Positions 14,625-25,419 of a DNA stretch of 59,795 nt are shown piece by piece. This stretch comes from Adiantum capillus-veneris (Eukaryota > Streptophyta > Polypodiopsida > Polypodiales > Pteridaceae). Position 1 is the first letter of the stretch. Each line of letters begins with the position of its first letter. The stretch is taken from NCBI GenBank assembly GCA_014529385.2, contig JABFUD020000247.1:1-59795 (forward strand), given 5' to 3'. Below the pieces are notes generated by a model, which searched no databases, was not told where the DNA came from, and saw only the letters and a program-made list of their open reading frames with translations. A program made the translations under genes and the position numbers.

Positions 14625-15213
14625 TCACTCCAAACATGCTCTAGTGTAGATCAACATGCATACACTAGGGCTAGAGCTACGATGAGACTCCTGATGCAAG
14701 TATTGAGTGACGACTTGCATAGCTCCACAATGCAAAATGCCAGTGTCAGTCATTGCACGACTGACAACTCCCACTGCAAATGCACCAGTCGCATAAGCAA
14801 GATCAGGTCTTAAGACCAAAACGTCAAACATGAGAGACCCAAAAGCCGATGAAATATGCACTCTGTGTGCCAGCCTATCCCTGTCAGCAACCTCAGTTCC
14901 ATATGCATCCTCATCAAGAACCACCTGACTATGCATCACCATGTCAGCATCGTCTGGCAAAGGCATATCTGTTGAGAATGACTGCAAAACCAAAAAATCA
15001 GCACCACTGTAATCACACACAGATATTTGAAGGACATTGTCACCCTCAAATGTATCAGATGCATCATAGAACAATGCATAGGTCTCTTGCTCAACTGATG
15101 TCACCTCAACTGATGACTGACAAACCTGTGCATCCCCAGAGATACCACTGTCTGTGTGAACGTTGTCGTGTTGTGACACGTACATAGTGGGAACGCATGC
15201 TACAAGAGTTATC
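14625..15213 (-). pseudogene. TE2 RT/RNase H remnant, left arm
   Basis: Mirror copy; the frame is open across the RNase H-like segment (GSLMFDVLVLRPDLAYA). Confidence 0.6.
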
Positions 15214-15989
15214 TTGTAACTTTTTAGATACATAGTTATATTTCCTATAATGTACATATGCATATTTAAGTATAATAATATGCTTTCTATCTCATCCTAT
15301 TATTTTTCTCAAGGATAACCTATTCTTACTTTACCATCAGAAAATACTATGGGAAAAGCGTCAATAGCTCCGCCTCTTTAAGTTGGGGCAAAAGAATTGA
15401 TTCTTTATTTCTACTATCACATTATCATCTCACACCTTAGCTAGATCCTATATCTAGGGTAAACTCCAATATATATATATATTCTATGTATTTTTCATAT
15501 TTTCTTATATTTCTTTTTAAATAGCTACTAGGGGGGAATCAAATCCTAGTAGGACACTAGGTGGCATGATTTCAAAGATACACTTATTTTAATGCATGAT
15601 TGCAAGCATGATTACAAATCTTTGTCAAGGATCAATGTCATGCTTTCATATGGCATGAGGTGTCCTTTGGAATCAAATGAAAGTCTAAGCTAAGGGGACC
15701 ACAGGAAGACTTTTACTGCCAAAAATTGACCCTATTTTGATGAATTGTTTACACAAGGTTCCAATCCGAATTGGAAAACAATTTTTAAAACGAAAATCGT
15801 AGCTAATGAGCTGAATTTTTTGCCCATATTTTTACTTGTTTATTTGGAGCCACGGTTGAGGAGATATGATCAAAATACTAGACCCCAGTCTGTCCACATC
15901 ATACAGGGACAGCTCATTTCCAACTTTTCCAATTTTTGTTCACACTGGCTCTTCTCTTCTTGTGTAAACCCTTGGAGGTTCCCTTCACC

Positions 15990-15997
15990 TATAAAAG
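15990..15997 (+). promoter_or_regulatory. TATA-box candidate for the B-A pair, left arm
   Basis: TATAAAAG inside CACCTATAAAAGGGGACC. The sequence downstream is transcript-like: a leader of about 570 bases reaches ORF B, with an AGTAAGATG donor-like site at about 16267-16275 and acceptor-like CTACAG and CCCGCAG sites near 16448 and 16466. Mirror copies lie at 20824-20831 (-) and 43841-43848 (-). Function is inference. Confidence 0.45.
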
Positions 15998-16334
15998 GGG
16001 ACCGCTTCTTACTTGAAAACAACTTAAGCATTCAAGCCATTGATGAGAGGAATTCTTGAGGGAGTGAGTAGTAATGCCTAATTGTACTTAGCCATTAATA
16101 TAAGCCTAAGCCTACGCTTTCTCCTAGAGGAAGACTATCCATCCTTGCATGCTATCCTTGGAAGATCAACTCTAATCAAAGAAGGGCGTGGACTTGGCGT
16201 ATCAATCAAAGTTGAATTCTCCCCTCTCTTCTCTCTCCATCAATAATGGTGCCGAAGGGTTTGTCAAGTAAGATGTGTTCTACATTGATGTTTTCTTGAT
16301 TTCTTGTTGTTTTCTTTTTCATCTCTAACCCAAC

Positions 16335-16370
<36 letters not shown>

Positions 16371-16562
16371 CTTATCTCCTTAACCAAACCTATCTCTCTC
16401 ACTCTTAGTAATTCATCCTCTCTACAAATTTTAGGTTTCCTTGCTACAGGTACGTCTCTCCCCGCAGTATCCTTATTGCCTACGGGCAAGAATAGGGCTT
16501 GGGAGGGAAACTTCTCATCTCTTCACTTCTCTCATATCTACATTCCTCACATACTATCCTAG

Positions 16563-16781
16563 ATGAATAACCCACATGATGATCATTTCTATCGCTTTCA
16601 CTCTGTACGATCTATTAGAATTAACGTATGGATTATCTGTAAAATACACTTTCAACAACGTATAGTGTTTCTCTTCGGCCCTGAAAGGCTCAATGAAATA
16701 CTTCTATCACCGGATCCCATCATACTACCTCTCATAGACTATAATTTTTCTTTTGATGTAAGCGTAGTTATCTTGCTATGA
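16563..16781 (+). CDS. Small ORF B, left-arm copy
   Basis: A 72-residue ORF from ATG, downstream of a TATA-like box (15990) and a putative leader with a TA microsatellite. Conserved features against the diverged single-copy ORF B (39892-40110) are IRIN, KIHFQQ, FG, ILP, DY, SFDV and a terminal LL before the stop. ORF A follows on the same strand, its ATG 55 bases after the stop of B. The pair lies antisense to the TE2 copia remnants on both sides, so it probably belongs to an insertion in TE2. Alternative: a small exon of a longer spliced transcript, since CTACAG and CCCGCAG precede it. Confidence 0.5.
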   Translation: MNNPHDDHFYRFHSVRSIRINVWIICKIHFQQRIVFLFGPERLNEILLSPDPIILPLIDYNFSFDVSVVILL

Positions 16782-16836
16782 CCAAGAGGATTTGTACACA
16801 CAATTAATCCCAATCACTAGACAAAATATATATATT

Positions 16837-16989
16837 ATGGTAAGCACAAAACTACAATTCCAAAGAACAATTCGTAGCCTATTTGGTCAGCCAAGATTGA
16901 ATGCCGTTAACTCATCTATTAACCCTTTCATACTACCCATGATACGATATGACCATAGCCTTGATGTTTTCATCTTTGTGTTGTTTTGA
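16837..16989 (+). CDS. Small ORF A, left-arm copy
   Basis: Fifty residues from the ATG at 16837; the frame stays open upstream to about 16792. It is the partner of ORF B just before it, and the diverged homologue of 39679-39870. The core shares a length of 46 residues with ORF B, and about 21 of 46 residues match B at aligned positions. It ends IFVLF-stop, as does the single-copy version. Unknown function. Confidence 0.5.
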   Translation: MVSTKLQFQRTIRSLFGQPRLNAVNSSINPFILPMIRYDHSLDVFIFVLF

Positions 16990-17105
16990 CACTCTCTTTT
17001 GTGTTCTTTCTTTTTGTGTGTGTGAGTGCAAGAGAGAAAGAGTGTGTCTTCTTTGATTGCACTTCTTTCCAAACCCTATTCTTCATGGCATCTATGGTTT
17101 AACTC

Positions 17106-17962
17106 CTTCATATAGTTTTTGATGAGTTCTCTCACAAACTCTCACAGCCATAAGCCCGGTGCTTTCCTGGCAAGACCGCAAATTTCTCGACAACGTCACC
17201 ACAAGACAAATGCACAACATGCTCTCCATGCAGCACATTCGCAAAAGAGACACGCCTCGTCTCTCACTCCAAACATGGCTGCAAACACACAGAGACTACA
17301 CCACCTCGTGTGTGTCAAAAATAAGTAAAGGGTATACCAGACCACTCCTAGCACCTCTGGCTATCACCAGTGATCCCCTATGCATTCGAAATGACCACTC
17401 TCCAAGCAGTACACGATGTCCACTGCTCTGCAACTGACACACTAAAACGAGACTCTGACTGAGTCCTGGTACATAATAGTATATCTCGTAGTGTAAGCAA
17501 TGCATCGCTAGGTAAAGACATGAATACATCTCAACACCCTCTATGTCATATGCTGATTGATACATCTCCAACACCCTCTATGTCATATGTCGAACCATCA
17601 GCAGACAATGTGCTATCCCAAGACAAAAGTAGTTTGAAGGCAAGTTAGACTCAAAAGTGACATGGCCATTATATGCATAGTCTCTAGCATATGTCCTCAT
17701 AGTAGCACCATGCATCTGTCTCTTTCGCTGCCTCATATGCCTAAAGCAACGACACATAATATGCCCATTGTGGCCGTAGTGTCAACATGTCAGTTGCGAT
17801 TGTGAGCAAGAATCGCCTCTACCTGAAGTGTCTCCATATCCATGCCAAAACTATGGCAAACAATGCTTGAGATCACAAGACTCTCCCACCCGACAGTAAA
17901 CCACTGTCTCAAGCAAAGAAGGTGAGCAAACGGTCAAGCTCACTAGCCTCTACAATAGGCAT
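17106..17962 (-). pseudogene. TE2 gag-protease remnant, left arm
   Basis: Mirror of 18860-19714 with the same stops and 37-bp duplication plus private indels. Confidence 0.7.
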
Positions 17963-18372
17963 ACATTTCTGGCAAAATTTTGCAGAGTCGCCCTTATAAC
18001 TGGAGTAAAAACTCAATAGTAAATCGTAATGGAGACAAAAACAAATGCCTAAATGGCCAATCCGGAAATGTACTCGTTCGTAATCACCTCACAAAGTCAT
18101 ACACAGAGCCAAACGGATCTAGCCTCCGGGAGTATCACTCAACAGCGCCTCAATGACATACATATCTGAGTGAAAAGTGCAGCAAATGTGTCAATGAATG
18201 AATAATGTGCCAGAAAACCATAGTTACACCACTCCTCACTCCTACAAGAGTGGGGTACAAGAACACCAACTGTTTGTCCATGCAGATAAAACCTGTCAAT
18301 GTGGAGAGCTTTAGCTCGATCACAAATATGGGCAAGTAATGCCGCCACTATCCATGAAACACATACACAAAG

Positions 18373-18444
18373 TTCTCTTTTGCTCCCTTTCAGTTGTTGC
18401 CCTTGCAAAATCTTTTTCAATTTTTTTTCATTGTTTCGAGAGAG
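18373..18444. other. Asymmetric centre of the giant palindrome
   Basis: About 72 bases separate the two 18.4-kb arms. The spacer is T-rich, with an 8-9 base T run near 18421-18429. It has only weak, patchy resemblance to what precedes the block in the third copy near 41420-41457 (a shared GTTTCGA and GAGCTTTTG). Both arms stop at the same TE2 position, CTTTGTGTATGT. Confidence 0.8.
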
Positions 18445-18834
18445 CTTTTGTGTATGTGTTCATGGGATAGTGGCTGGCATTTACTTGCCATAGTTTGTGA
18501 TCGAGCTTAGCTCTCACATTGACAGGTTTTATCTGTATGGACACAGTTTGGTGTTCTTGTACCCACTCTTGTAGAGTGAGGAGTGGTGTATGCTATGGTT
18601 TTCTGGCACATTATTCATTCATTGACACATTTTGGCTGCACTTTTTCACTCAGATATGTATGTCATTTGAGGCGCTGTTGAGTGATACTCCCGGAGGGCT
18701 AGATCCGTTTGGCTCTGTGTATGACTTTGTGAGGTGATTACGAACGAGTACATTTCCGGATTGGCCATTTAGGCATTTGTTTTTGTCTCCATTACGATTT
18801 ACTATTGAGTTTTTACTCCAGTTATAAGGGCGAC

Positions 18835-18854
18835 TCTGGCAAAATTTTGCCAGA
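18835..18854. other. 20-base perfect palindrome before TE2 gag, right arm
   Basis: Same palindrome as 41849-41868, 5 bases before the ATG at 18860. The left-arm copy near 17966-17985 has lost one base. Confidence 0.5.
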
Positions 18855-18859
18855 AATGT

Positions 18860-19714
18860 ATGCCTATTGTAGAGGCTAGTGAGCTTGACCGTTTGCTCAC
18901 CTTCTTTGCTTGAGACAGTGGTTTACTGTCGGGTGGGAGAGTCTTGTGATCTCAAGCATTGTTTGCCATAGTTTTGGCATGGATATGGAGACACTTCAGG
19001 TTAGAGGCGATTCTTGCTCACAATCGCAACTGACATGTTGACACTACGGCCACAATGGGCATATTATGTGTCGTTGCTTTAGGCATATGAGGCAGCGAAA
19101 GAGACAGATGCATGGTGCTACTATGAGGACATATGCTAGAGACTATGCATATAATGGCCATGTCACTTTTGAGTCTAACTTGCCTTCAAACTACTTTGTG
19201 TCTTGGGATAGCACATTGTCTGCTGATGGTTCGACATATGACATAGAGGGTGTTGGAGATGTATCAATCAGCATATGACATAGAGGGTGTTGGAGATGTA
19301 TTCATGTCTTTACCTAGCGATGCATTGCTTACACTACGAGATATACTATTATGTACCAGGACTCAGTCAGAGTCTCGTTTTAGTGTGTCAGTTGCAGAGC
19401 AGTGGACATCGTGTACTGCTTGGAGAGTGGTCATTTCGAATGCATAGGGGATCACTGGTGATAGCCAGAGGTGCTAGGAGTGGTCTGGTATACCCTTTAC
19501 TTATTTTTGACACACGAGGTGGTGTAGTCTCTGTGTGTTTGCAGCCATGTTTGGAGTGAGAGACGAGGCGTGTCTCTTTTGCGAATGTGCTGCATGGAGA
19601 GCATGTTGTGCATTTGTCTTGTGGTGACGTTGTCGAGAAATTTGCGGTCTTGCCAGGAAAGCACCGGGCTTATGGCTGTGAGAGTTTGTGAGAGAACTCA
19701 TCAAAAACTATATG
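18860..19714 (+). pseudogene. TE2 gag-protease remnant, right arm
   Basis: Same remnant as 41874-42728: broken CCHC knuckle near 19038-19080, protease-like ADGSTYDIEGVGDV, the 37-bp duplication (19235-19271 and from 19272), then VPGLSQSLVLV in another frame. TE2 has no LTR in this copy because the palindrome centre cuts the leader. Confidence 0.7.
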
Positions 19715-19831
19715 AAGGAGTTAAACCATAGATGCCATGAAGAATAGGGTTTGGAAAGAAGTGCAATCAAAGAAGACACACTCTTTCTCTCTTGCACTCA
19801 CACACACAAAGAAAGAACACAAAAGAGAGTG

Positions 19832-19984
19832 TCAAAACAACACAAAGATGAAAACATCAAGGCTATGGTCATATCGTATCATGGGTAGTATGAAAGGGTT
19901 AATAGATGAGTTAACGGCATTCAATCTTGGCTGACCAAATAGGCTACGAATTGTTCTTTGGAATTGTAGTTTTGTGCTTACCAT
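19832..19984 (-). CDS. Small ORF A, right-arm copy
   Basis: Reverse-strand copy of the 50-residue ORF A, downstream of ORF B (20041-20259) and with the same predicted protein as the left-arm copy. Confidence 0.5.
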   Translation of the reverse strand: MVSTKLQFQRTIRSLFGQPRLNAVNSSINPFILPMIRYDHSLDVFIFVLF

Positions 19985-20040
19985 AATATATATATTTTGT
20001 CTAGTGATTGGGATTAATTGTGTGTACAAATCCTCTTGGT

Positions 20041-20259
20041 TCATAGCAAGATAACTACGCTTACATCAAAAGAAAAATTATAGTCTATGAGAGGTAGTAT
20101 GATGGGATCCGGTGATAGAAGTATTTCATTGAGCCTTTCAGGGCCGAAGAGAAACACTATACGTTGTTGAAAGTGTATTTTACAGATAATCCATACGTTA
20201 ATTCTAATAGATCGTACAGAGTGAAAGCGATAGAAATGATCATCATGTGGGTTATTCAT
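20041..20259 (-). CDS. Small ORF B, right-arm copy
   Basis: Reverse-strand copy of the 72-residue ORF B with the same predicted protein as at 16563-16781. It reads opposite to the TE2 and TE1 remnants that flank it. Confidence 0.5.
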   Translation of the reverse strand: MNNPHDDHFYRFHSVRSIRINVWIICKIHFQQRIVFLFGPERLNEILLSPDPIILPLIDYNFSFDVSVVILL

Positions 20260-20823
20260 CTAGGATAGTATGTGAGGAATGTAGATATGAGAGAAGTGAA
20301 GAGATGAGAAGTTTCCCTCCCAAGCCCTATTCTTGCCCGTAGGCAATAAGGATACTGCGGGGAGAGACGTACCTGTAGCAAGGAGAACCTAAAATTTGTA
20401 GAGAGGATGAATTACTAAGAGTGAGAGAGATAGGTTTGGTTAAGGAGATAAGATTATATATATATTATATATATATATATATATATGTTGGGTTAGAGAT
20501 GAAAAAGAAAACAACAAGAAATCAAGAAAACATCAATGTAGAACACATCTTACTTGACAAACCCTTCGGCACCATTATTGATGGAGAGAGAAGAGAGGGG
20601 AGAATTCAACTTTGATTGATACGCCAAGTCCACGCCCTTCTTTGATTAGAGTTGATCTTCCAAGGATAGCATGCAAGGATGGATAGTCTTCCTCTAGGAG
20701 AAAGCGTAGGCTTAGGCTTATATTAATGGCTAAGTACAATTAGGCATTACTACTCACTCCCTCAAGAATTCCTCTCATCAATGGCTTGAATGCTTAAGTT
20801 GTTTTCAAGTAAGAAGCGGTCCC

Positions 20824-20831
20824 CTTTTATA
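20824..20831 (-). promoter_or_regulatory. TATA-box candidate for the B-A pair, right arm
   Basis: Reverse-strand TATAAAAG, the mirror of 15990-15997, upstream of ORFs B and A on the minus strand. Confidence 0.45.
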
Positions 20832-21609
20832 GGTGAAGGGAACCTCCAAGGGTTTACACAAGAAGAGAAGAGCCAGTGTGAACAAAAATTGGAAAAGTTG
20901 GAAATGAGCTGTCCCTGTATGATGTGGACAGACTGGGGTCTAGTATTTTGATCATATCTCCTCAACCGTGGCTCCAAATAAACAAGTAAAAATATGGGCA
21001 AAAATTCAGCTCATTAGCTACGATTTTCGTTTTAAAAATTGTTTTCCAATTCGGATTGGAACCTTGTGTAAACAATTCATCAAAATAGGGTCAATTTTTG
21101 GCAGTAAAAGTCTTCCTGTGGTCCCCTTAGCTTAGACTTTCATTTGATTCCAAAGGACACCTCATGCCATATGAAAGCATGACATTGATCCTTGACAAAG
21201 ATTTGTAATCATGCTTGCAATCATGCATTAAAATAAGTGTATCTTTGAAATCATGCCACCTAGTGTCCTACTAGGATTTGATTCCCCCCTAGTAGCTATT
21301 TAAAAAGAAATATAAGAAAAATATGAAAAATACATAGAATATATATATATATTGGAGTTTACCCTAGATATAGGATCTAGCTAAGGTGTGAGATGATAAT
21401 GTGATAGTAGAAATAAAGAATCAATTCTTTTTGCCCCAACTTAAAGAGGCGGAGCTATTGACGCTTTTCCCATAGTATTTTCTGATGGTAAAGTAAGAAT
21501 AGGTTATCCTTGAGAAAAATAATAGGATGAGATAGAAAGCATATTATTATACTTAAATATGCATATGTACATTATAGGAAATATAACTATGTATCTAAAA
21601 AGTTACAAG

Positions 21610-22196
21610 ATAACTCTTGTAGCATGCGTTCCCACTATGTACGTGTCACAACACGACAACGTTCACACAGACAGTGGTATCTCTGGGGATGCACAGGTTT
21701 GTCAGTCATCAGTTGAGGTGACATCAGTTGAGCAAGAGACCTATGCATTGTTCTATGATGCATCTGATACATTTGAGGGTGACAATGTCCTTCAAATATC
21801 TGTGTGTGATTACAGTGGTGCTGATTTTTTGGTTTTGCAGTCATTCTCAACAGATATGCCTTTGCCAGACGATGCTGACATGGTGATGCATAGTCAGGTG
21901 GTTCTTGATGAGGATGCATATGGAACTGAGGTTGCTGACAGGGATAGGTGGCACACAGAGTGCATATTTCATCGGCTTTTGGGTCTCTCATGTTTGACGT
22001 TTTGGTCTTAAGACCTGATCTTGCTTATGCGACTGGTGCATTTGCAGTGGGAGTTGTCAGTCGTGCAATGACTGACACTGGCATTTTGCATTGTGGAGCT
22101 ATGCAAGTCGTCACTCAATACTTGCATCAGGAGTCTCATCGTAGCTCTAGCCCTAGTGTATGCATGTTGATCTACACTAGAGCATGTTTGGAGTGA
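21610..22196 (+). pseudogene. TE2 RT/RNase H remnant, right arm
   Basis: Same remnant as 44644-45216. A private one-base deletion near 21949 (GGTGGCAC for GGCTGGCAC) splits the frame that is open in the third and left copies. Confidence 0.6.
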
Positions 22197-22263
22197 GCCA
22201 GTGGGCATAGGTTGAGAGCCGTCTTCTCTCACCTCTTGTATATACTAGTTCTAGGCTAGTCTT

Positions 22264-22455
22264 TGTTGGGGTATAAAGCCCAATGTGGTCGCCTAGGTAA
22301 GTGGGCGGGCCGCCAAGTATGTACACATATTCTTTTGTAAAAACCTAATAAGAACTCACTATGCTCTACACATTACAATAGAGCGAGTTCACCATATCTT
22401 TGTGCTCTTCTTCTCGCACTCTCTCTCGCGTCGCACTTCCGCTCGTACTCCTTCA
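22264..22455 (+). mobile_element. TE1 5' LTR, right arm
   Basis: Same 192-bp LTR: TGTTGGGG to CCTTCA, followed by the PBS at 22458. Confidence 0.75.
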
Positions 22456-22457
22456 AC

Positions 22458-22470
22458 TGGTATCAGAGCT
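22458..22470 (+). promoter_or_regulatory. TE1 primer-binding site, right arm
   Basis: TGGTATCAGAGCT directly after the LTR. Confidence 0.85.
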
Positions 22471-23545
22471 CAGATCGAGGCTCGGGGCAGCATTTGCAGG
22501 TAGCCAGAGTCACCTGCTCAGATTGGAGTGAGATTCGATAGGCGAAGACACGGCCCCAATTCCTGTGGGACAGCCCGAGGGGCTTGGTGTTCTCAGAATT
22601 TCATTCTGAGGTCATCTCGGCCACCGTTAGGCTTCGACAAAGATCTGCGCAGGCCATTTTCGACTACGTGGTCTCGGCAGGTGCAGATCCGACTCTGCAA
22701 TTTTGGGGTTTCGGCCTACGACTGCAAGTGCTGAGGATATCTGCACTTCCAGAGTGCTGATTTGTGGCTATCTACACAACGAAGAACGGCTTACAGTTCT
22801 TGGAGGCGTGTCACATACGACACGGACGCACCTACACACAGACTATAGGCGACATCCACCCGTTCATCAGGTAGCTTGTGTTTGCTGCTTGATATTCCAA
22901 ATTTCATCGTGACATTGCAGGTACTTTCACATGGGATGTATTGTCAGAGATGATGTATGTCTGTTGAGGGTTTGCTGGCTGTGAGTCACGAAGCAAACAA
23001 AACCGCCGCAACGACTACAGCATACAGTGGGGAATTCGTGGATGTATGACTTTGTGGGAAGTCTATGTACTGTCAGATTTATTGCAGCCTTTGTTGAGGG
23101 TCGAGTGAGGTTTTATTGAGCTGGGGGATTCTCGAATGTTGAGATCCTTTCGGTGATATAGGTCTTGGAGCGATCCCTCGAGCACCCTTAGATAGGCAGC
23201 TAGGATGTATTGACTGTGAGTTAGATAGTTGGGATTGCATCTTTGCTTTACTGCCGTTGAGGCATTGTCGCAATCTATGCTTACAAGACAGTGAGAGATA
23301 GTACAGGTGCAGGACAGGTTTACCCACAGCTTACAGTGTTAGAGAGATAGTGGTTTTTTGAGCTGTTTTTTGGTCTGTTTTTGAGTACACCAGAGCCATT
23401 TTACAAAGGAGACTCTGCCGAAATTTCTGCAGAATCTGAAGCTTTATTGGTTCATTTGACAGGTTGATATTGGTTCAGAGGTCAGTTTACAGGAGAAACT
23501 CTGCCGAATTTTTCCCAGGAAAGTAAACTACTGTGAAGCGTAGCT
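22471..23545 (+). other. TE1 leader, right arm (also 45491-46563 and, inverted, 13275-14350)
   Basis: About 1.07 kb between PBS and gag ATG with no conserved coding frame. Near its end, at about 23410 and 23498, a CTCTGCCGAA-W-TTT element occurs twice about 90 bases apart. It is related to the palindrome before TE2 gag and may be a packaging or dimerisation element. Confidence 0.5.
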
Positions 23546-23838
23546 ATGGCTGGATCACAGGACACTGCTCTTTACAATATCAAGAAGCTGGATGGAACCA
23601 ATTTCCCATTGTGGAAGAAGCAGATTTGGCATGTGTTGGTACAAAAGAAGCAGATAAAACCTATAAAGCTCAAGGGGATAAAACCACAAGATATGGACGA
23701 AGATGAATGGAGCAAAATGGATGAATTGGCACTTTCTACCATTATGCTGACTTTGGTAGAAAGCGTTTACTTCAATGTAGCAGCGAGATGTCGGCTTATC
23801 AAGCATGGACAAAGCTGAGTGATCTTTATGAGAAGTAG
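23546..23838 (+). pseudogene. TE1 Gag N-terminal part, right arm
   Basis: Same as 46564-46857, with the shared amber codon at 23836-23838. A private one-base deletion near 23783 (GCAGCGAG for GCAGACGAG) also shifts the frame. Confidence 0.85.
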
Positions 23839-25419
23839 AGTGCAGCTTCACAGGTATACTGGCTTAAGAAGCTTGTTGACTTGAAGATGAAAGAAGGGAC
23901 ACCTATGTCCAATCATCTGAATGAATTCAACACCATCTACAGTCAGTTGTCAGCTCAAGGTGTCAAGTTTGATGAACCTGTTAGAGCTATGTTCCTGTTG
24001 ATCACATTGCCGGAAAGTTGGGACACTTTTCGCACAACTTTGAGTAATTTTGCACCTCCAGATGGTTTGACCATAGCAGGTGTAGAAGGCAGTCTGCTTA
24101 CTAAAGAAACCAACAGAAAGACAATGGACAAAGGCAAAGGAACAGCCTTAGTTGTCAGGGGAAGGACCAAAGAAAAGTACAAAGGTGGAAAGAGGGATCA
24201 GTCTCATAGCAAGTCCCGCAGTGCTAAAGGCAAGAGTGACATAGAATGCTACCATTGTGGCAAGAAGGGTCACATGAAAAGAGACTGTAGAGAATGGAAA
24301 GCAGAAAAAGGCAAAGAGAAAGCAGAAGACCATGGTGAGAAGAACAAGTCCTCAGTGAAGATTCAAGAAATAAATGTGACAAACACTGTTGCAGAGGATG
24401 ACAGTCTAGTGTCAGGAGATATCTACTTCTTGAAAAATACAATGGACTCAGCTCTTCTTACAGCATCTGATGGAAATGCACTGAGTGACTGGATTATAGA
24501 CTCAGGGGCATCACTTCATGTGTCTCCAAACAAGGAGTGGTTTACCTCTTATGTGACCACTAAAGATCATGTTCGGCTAGGCAATGGGCAGACATGTGAG
24601 ATCTTAGGTGTTGGAGATGTTCAATTGAAGGTTCAGAATGGCTCTTCTTTCATGCTGAAGAATGTGAGACATGTTCCCGCAATTACAAAGAGCTTGATCA
24701 GCACAGGTTTACTTGATGATGCTGCCTACATCACCACTTTTGGACAGAATATGTGGAAGATATCCAAGGGTTCTATGACAGTAGCACATGGAGTAAAGTC
24801 TGGAGGACTTTACATGATTTATGTATCAGATGTCTCTAAAAATGTAATCAATGTAACCGAGCAGCCAAACATTTCTTTGTGGCATAGCCGGTTAGGACAT
24901 ATGTCCAAGAAAGGAATGGAAATCTTGTCTCGCTCTGGTTATTTGCTTGGCTTGTCATTTAATGATTTTGAATTCTGTGAACATTGTCTGTATGGTAAGC
25001 AAACACAGCACCCACATAAGCATAGAAGCAGTAGAAGAGATACACAGTTGGCACTTGTTCATAGTGATTTGTGTGGACCTATGCCTAACCTATCTCTAGG
25101 GGGAGCTTCTTACTTTATGACATTTATAGATGATTACTCGAGGAAAGTATGGGTTTACTTTCTCAAGCACAAGGATGAAGCGTTTAGTGTTTTCAAAACG
25201 TTTGTGACACTTATGGAGAATCAGAGTGGCAAGAAGCTTAAATGCTTACGCACTGACAATGGTGGAGAGTATGTTTCAAAGGCCTTTCAGGACTTTTGTG
25301 AGTCAAAAGGTATAAAACGTGAACTTACTGCTCCTTACAATCCTCCTCAAAATGGTGTTGCTGAGAGGATGAATAGGACCATACAAGAGAAGGTCAACAA
25401 CTGTTCATCTTATAAATAA
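23839..25419 (+). pseudogene. TE1 Gag C-terminus, protease and integrase, right arm (best-preserved frame)
   Basis: This copy has the longest clean frame: 512 codons from the ATG at 23881 to TAA at 25417-25419. Counting from that ATG: CCHC knuckle residues 123-136; protease active-site DSGA from D207; integrase zinc ligands H335, H340, C366, C369; catalytic triad D396, D459, E495 (DD35E). The residues needed for proteolysis and strand transfer are present, but the protein stops 17 residues after E495, where the DNA has lost about 60-75 bases at 25393-25399. Upstream the frame is joined to the Gag start only through an amber codon. Known family: Ty1-copia polyprotein. Not functional as one protein. 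Confidence 0.9.

Larger units (their letters stand above)
15230..17105 (+). mobile_element. Antisense insertion within TE2 carrying ORFs B and A, left arm
   Basis: About 1.9 kb between the TE2 gag/protease remnant and the TE2 RNase H remnant, transcribed opposite to both. It holds, in order, an A+T-rich U3-like part, TATA box 15990, leader, TA microsatellite 16336-16368, ORF B and ORF A. I could not find flanking LTRs, terminal inverted repeats or a clear target duplication, so its class and exact ends are unknown. Confidence 0.4.
1..18372 (-). repeat. Inverted copy of the 18.4-kb block (left palindrome arm)
   Basis: This segment is the reverse complement of 18445-36823: paired positions sum to about 36817-36825 throughout. 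Every element of the right arm appears here in mirror order: LINE, SINE-like unit, 20-mer array, TE1, antisense A/B insertion and TE2 gag. It differs from the other copies mainly by one- or two-base indels, with a dense patch in the last few hundred bases before the palindrome centre. The window begins almost exactly at the outer end of the homology, so the true outer boundary cannot be seen. Whether this arm is genomic or a fold-back artefact cannot be decided from sequence alone. Confidence 0.95.
19715..21592 (-). mobile_element. Antisense insertion within TE2 carrying ORFs B and A, right arm
   Basis: Mirror of 15230-17105. The TA microsatellite at about 20455-20487 is interrupted here and differs in form from the other copies, as expected of a fast-changing repeat. 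Confidence 0.4.

Noticed and set aside
16245-16260. TGGTGCCGAAGGG as a retrotransposon PBS
   Set aside because: It resembles some gypsy PBS starts, but the match is short and no LTR ends in TG...CA could be placed beside it.
19737-19934. Reading frames antisense to ORFs A and B
   Set aside because: The antisense frame that shares the third codon position shows similar conservation, but it contains stops (for example TGT-TGA in the FQQ region) in several units. The sense frame is open in all four distinct units.
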